Assembly (NCBI GenBank): GCA_963678675.1 | Contig: OY783196.1 | Location: forward strand, 126,501 to 190,500 | DNA from: Xiphydria camelus | Lineage: Eukaryota > Arthropoda > Insecta > Hymenoptera > Xiphydriidae | Direction of reading: 5' to 3' | DNA length: 64,000 bases | Shown here: positions 59,995-64,000 of the stretch, in pieces | Layout of the letters: each line of letters opens with the position of its first letter | Numbering within the stretch: position 1 is the stretch's first letter | Made by a program: the position numbers and the translations under genes | Notes under the pieces: model-generated | Seen by the model: the letters and a program-made list of their open reading frames with translations, nothing else | The model's database searches: none | What the model was told of the DNA's origin: nothing

Positions 59995-61921
59995 CTATTT
60001 GTCCTCCAGCTCCATGTGCTGGACCATTTCAAAATCTCTGCCGGTATTAGATTTCTCGCTTTCCGAGCCTTCCTCGCTACCTTCCTCGCCCTCGATAGAT
60101 TCTACCGGGTTTCTTCTTTCCTGCTCGTTAGACCCCTCATCCGTACAAGCCTCGTCATCGTCCGGTTTCGAATCTATCGCATTGTTTGGTCCGCTTTCCC
60201 TGTGCGAAGTACAAGTTTAATGAGATTTCTGACAAGAGATTTGGCGGTCGTTAAAAGACAGAACTATAGCTTCAACCAACGATTGCATCAATGGTGCCTC
60301 TTCCCCGTCCGAATCCTTGTCTTTCTTGCGCTTCTTCTTTTTGTTAGATTTCTTATCACCGTTAGCCGGTCCGCAATACACGTACTGCAAGGTATCAATC
60401 GAAATAACGCGCTATAAACCTCATACGGTTCGTGAACAGCGATGAATTTGAATAATACAAGTCATGATACCCACGTGATAGAGCGGCCAAAAAGATGCGA
60501 AGAATCCGACGTCCTCCGCTAAATTTGGTAAGAGCCATAGATGATGTCTACCGAGAGTCAACACCCATAAAATGCTGAAAACTATTACTCTAAGGACAGC
60601 CAAGGCTAAAATAAACACGAGAAAGCCCGCGGCTGCTACGCTCAAGTAGTACACTCCCTGGCGTATGGATGGAGGCCACAGCGGGAAAAGACAGACACCA
60701 ATCGACCCTAAGACTACGAGAGTCCCGAAGAGCCAATAATAGGCGGGTATCGGTTCGTAGATCCACACGTACGCGTCGTTGCTGTCCGCGAAGTACTGCT
60801 CCAAATGCATTTCTAGTCGTACCTTGAACGCGATTTTTTCTTTAAATTAAAGAAGGCTGTACCAGCTAGCTCGTTATTGTAACGAGTAGGACGTTCTCGG
60901 GCGAGTCTTACCTTTGGCTTCTTCTTAGCTTCTTTCTTCTCGTCTGGTTTCTCCTCCACTTCCTTGGGTTCTCCTGTTTCCTTTCCTTCCTTGCTTTCAT
61001 CATTTTCCTTATTCTTTTCCTTATCCTTTTCCTTCTCCTTCTCCTTATCTTTCTCTTTATCCTTCTCCTTATCCAACACTTTCTTCTCTTCCTTGATTTC
61101 TTTGACTTCCTTACCCTTTTTCTTTGCACTTCTAATTTTGTTCAGTTCCTCTTCGGAGAGCACAACTTTCTTTGCTCTATGAAAGAACCTATGCCTTAGC
61201 ATGGTATCGAGAAACTCGGTAATCTGTTCTCGGGATTCGAAGAGGCTTTTGTTCCACGGAGATTTCTCGAGCAAGGCGTCAACAGCTCGAGAACCTGTGA
61301 AATACTCGACATTGTGATTCACGAACTTGGTCTTTTTTGAGGGTACATTATTGCGAATCCACTTTGCCACGGCGTACTCCTCTTTCGAGGGTTTTTCCGG
61401 AGCCTCCTCTGGATTATCAGGATTCTGTATTTCCTGCTCAAAGAAAATTTCATTCGCTAAATAATTAGTCCCCAGGGGTCATCAAGCGGAACGAGAAATA
61501 AACGTGGCAAAAGAATATAGGTACATGTGCGAAATTGACGTTGACGTGAGAATGACTAGGAAGAAAAAAAACCAGAGTAGACCATCAAGAATAACGTGAA
61601 TCTCACGTAGACGAGTTATACTGAAAGCATTTTCGGGAAAGTCGATGAAACTCTGTACAAATACACCACGGTGTTACGGGAAATCTAACACATCGACAAT
61701 CTACGTCATACGTCACGCATTTCAGATGCACATATTTACTGTGGTCAACACGTGTTCCTCATTCACGACTCACGACACGCTACACGCGAAAATTACGATG
61801 AAACCGCGGTCAGTCTCGTCGAATGTATGCCCACAAGCGGCAAGCGAGAAATATCATAAAAATGAAAGCCATATGTGATGCTTACATCCTTGCGTTTCCT
61901 GTTTTTCCTGCGTTCCGCCAT
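59995..61921 (-). CDS. SEC62: translocation protein SEC62 (404 aa, 5 exons)
   Basis: Exons are 61921-61886, 61433-60912, 60822-60475, 60384-60281 and 60199-59995. Phases agree and the total is 405 codons. The N-terminal cytosolic part binds in the family manner (YAVAKWIRNNVPSKKTKF, then a segment ending FHRAKKVVL) and leads into a long Lys/Glu repeat linker. Exon 3 carries the conserved NDAYVWIYEPIP and two membrane segments (about 215-235 and 244-270), then LWLLPNLAEDVGFF. The acidic C-tail contains DFEMV, as in vertebrate SEC62. SEC62 sits in the ER membrane with SEC61/SEC63 and helps post-translational import of short secretory proteins. The exon 4 donor (CAATC/GTTGGT) is weak; a second in-phase donor about 19 nt further on would add a few residues. 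Confidence 0.95.
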
Positions 61922-62748
61922 GTTGTAAAGTTTAGCTGGGTCGGTCGTGACTGCGTGTCCCAGCTGAGTCCCAGCTATGGAACGGTTTGAATGTGAACTA
62001 CATACATACCTATGTGTACATACGTACGAATCGAACTATTCCCAGGACTGGATCACATATGGGGCGGGCTCTCCGCGTTCGTTGATCCATTGCTGTAGAT
62101 ATACATATGTATGTACACCTATACGTACAGAGGTATATCGCAGCTGATATAATTATTATTCACCCAATTTCGCCTTCCTTTTTTCGCGCTCCTAAAGACA
62201 TCGTGAAGAGTATTCCGATAAACAAAACATTTATAGGTTGAGCAATTGAAATCAAACGATTCGACTTACTTTTCCGCAGTTATTTATATGTTCCCAATTG
62301 AAAAAAATATTTCAGCTACACATTGCGCGATCGTACAACCCATCATAATTCAGAAGCTATCACCCACGTGCAGGCACATGACGCGCAGTTTTGTGCCCCA
62401 TTTATCCCACTATCTAGAAGAGCTTCTTCGCTTCGCACAATATCACATATTGTAATGAAGCGAAACCTCGTAAAATTAAATTTTACAGTCAACATTGTGT
62501 GCGAAGCCGCGCGACAAATAAATTGCAAATGACTGACGGATGGCTCTCTGATTTATAATTGACGCGGGTAAACACGTGCGGAAAGTTATATTGTTGGCGA
62601 TGCAATTGGACGTCACCGCGAAAAGTTGTTATGTAATGGTAATGACGGTAATAACGAGCTAAAAAAGTTACACAGTTTGACGTTTGAATAGTACGATAAA
62701 AGGGGAGAGTCCTGCAACATTGTGTTGTTCCTATCTAGCATTAGAATC
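61922..62748. promoter_or_regulatory. bidirectional promoter region of SEC62 and DNAJC28
   Basis: The two genes are divergent, with 827 bp between start codons, so this interval should contain both 5' UTRs and promoters. It is AT-rich with many ACATACATA/TATGTATGT words, and I see no clear TATA box that can be assigned to either gene. Confidence 0.5.
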
Positions 62749-64000
62749 ATGATAAAATTTAACCAGGATTGTATAATGATTCTCAAACAACTTGGATCTC
62801 TCTCGTCTCACGACTATGCAAACCATATAAATGCGAGGTCACTGGCAACATTGAAACGTAAAGATACTCTGGAGGTATGCTATTCAATGTAGAGATTACA
62901 CACAGCAATTATAATTATAAGGGACGTTCAAGAAATTTCTTTACTTTTTCTTCCTTGAAGAATTCGTATCGCACACTTGGAGTTTCTGAAGATTGTGAGG
63001 ATGAAACCCTGAGATTAGCCTTTGTTCATCTTGCTAAAAGATTTCATCCGGATAGCAAAACATCGGAAGCAGATGCTCTTAGGTTTACAGAGGTAAAGTC
63101 ACGATGGTGGTAGGTAGAACAATGTGTGTACTACATATTCGTCCACAAATATGAGATGATAAAACTCTCAAATATCTAATAGATAGAGCGTGCATATCGA
63201 GAGATCCAACGTGCTAGAAGCATACAGAAAGAAATGGATTTTAAGCTTGAATCAGAGGTGGAAGAATTTGATATCAAGGTATGCAGAGGGGAGATGGTTT
63301 TAATTACATTTTATACCCATAATATTCCATCAACTAATGAACCCCCTTAAAATATTTATTCGCGCGTTAAAAATGAAATAATCTACCAAGAAGAAAATAG
63401 AAAATCATCTTACCTTCTGTCCTCTTATGGACGCAAGCATTAGGTAGCCACTCGCGGTATGATATTAGTACCTATCGTAATATAGTATTATATCTCATTT
63501 GTGTACTTGTATTTTTATACGTAAAGAACCCCCCAAAGGTGTTATACAATAAATACTCTCTACTCTACTACATCAGGGGTATACATTAATGAACTTTCAC
63601 ATTTGGGGTGCACTCTGAACCCCTTACGACAGAAAACACCACATTCGTTTCACCTTGTGTATTTATGCTTCAAGCATACGGCACCGCAACACAGGCACTA
63701 CTTAAACAACGATGCTGGTATTGGTACACCTAGTCAAAGACAACGACAGTACACGATAGGGAGGGCGCAAAAAGCTATTGATAATATAACAGAGCATAGA
63801 CTCAAGAAGTTGCAAGTTACCGAGCGCGATGCTTTAGTGGGACAGGATAAAGAAAAGGCCAAAGACATAAAGACGCGATATGGTTTCGACCGTTTAGTGG
63901 AGGATTTGATACAAGAAGCGATGAACAGAGGAGAGTTCAGAGATTTACCCGGGGCTGGTAAACCCTTGAAGGACAATATCAGTGCACAGAATCCCTACGT
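62749..64000 (+). CDS. DNAJC28: DnaJ homologue subfamily C member 28, 5' part (226 codons to window edge)
   Basis: Exons are 62749-62874, 62961-63092, 63183-63278 and 63675 onward, cut by the window end. All introns are phase 0. The N-terminus (MIKFNQDCIMILKQLGSLSS) is rich in hydrophobic and basic residues, as in mitochondrial presequences. Exons 2-3 encode a J domain, from YRTLGVSED through FHPDS, so the HPD triad that stimulates Hsp70 is intact, to IERAYREIQRA. Exon 4 enters the conserved DUF1992 region (YGFDRLVEDLIQEAMNRGEF, then LPGAGKPL) that defines DNAJC28. A mitochondrial co-chaperone role is inferred. The remainder lies beyond 64000. Confidence 0.93.

Noticed and set aside
1..64000. 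CRISPR arrays, operons, ribosome binding sites, tRNA or rRNA genes
   Set aside because: The DNA is eukaryotic with spliced genes. I saw no spaced identical repeats and no convincing tRNA T-loop or cloverleaf by eye; a tRNAscan run would be decisive.

Overview
The window is nuclear DNA from an animal, and the gene content points to an insect. A Methuselah-like receptor is an insect-type family, and the other genes have short GT-AG introns and animal domain architectures. Base composition is uneven: GC- and CpG-rich blocks full of (GA)n, (CGN)n and poly-G/C tracts alternate with AT-rich intergenic DNA. This pattern would suit Hymenoptera (ants or bees), but that assignment is inference. There are no bacterial features and no CRISPR array. 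All gene models were built by hand from reading frames, splice signals and codon phase across each junction.

Left part (1-16.1 kb, minus strand): one gene of seven coding exons runs from an N-terminal THAP zinc finger (7483-6936) to a C-terminal MYND finger (1096-749). A second long acidic exon (16118-14929) ends in the same codon phase as the THAP exon, so it may be an alternative first exon of the same locus. The region 16.1-27 kb has no gene I can support; it holds a diverged 280-bp tandem duplication and several homopolymer tracts. At 30379-26990 (minus) lies an exon of about 1,129 codons for a His- and Glu-rich protein with a PIDLS CtBP-type motif; I do not recognise the family.

Middle part (37.6-51.2 kb): a six-exon Methuselah-like GPCR (plus) is tail-to-tail with an eight-exon inositol polyphosphate 5-phosphatase of the INPP5K/SKIP type (minus). 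Upstream of that is a five-exon orphan class C GPCR-like receptor (minus). A near-perfect 75-nt hairpin of pre-miRNA size lies between the last two.

Right part (51.2-64 kb): a long non-coding stretch contains a 1.3-kb DNA element with inverted ends and a TA duplication. It is followed by TTC36 (plus), the translocon subunit SEC62 (minus) and the 5' part of DNAJC28 (plus, cut by the window end). SEC62 and DNAJC28 are divergent, with about 0.8 kb between start codons. The genes are ordinary nuclear genes with separate jobs: membrane signalling, phosphoinositide turnover, ER protein import and chaperones. I see no operon-like system.
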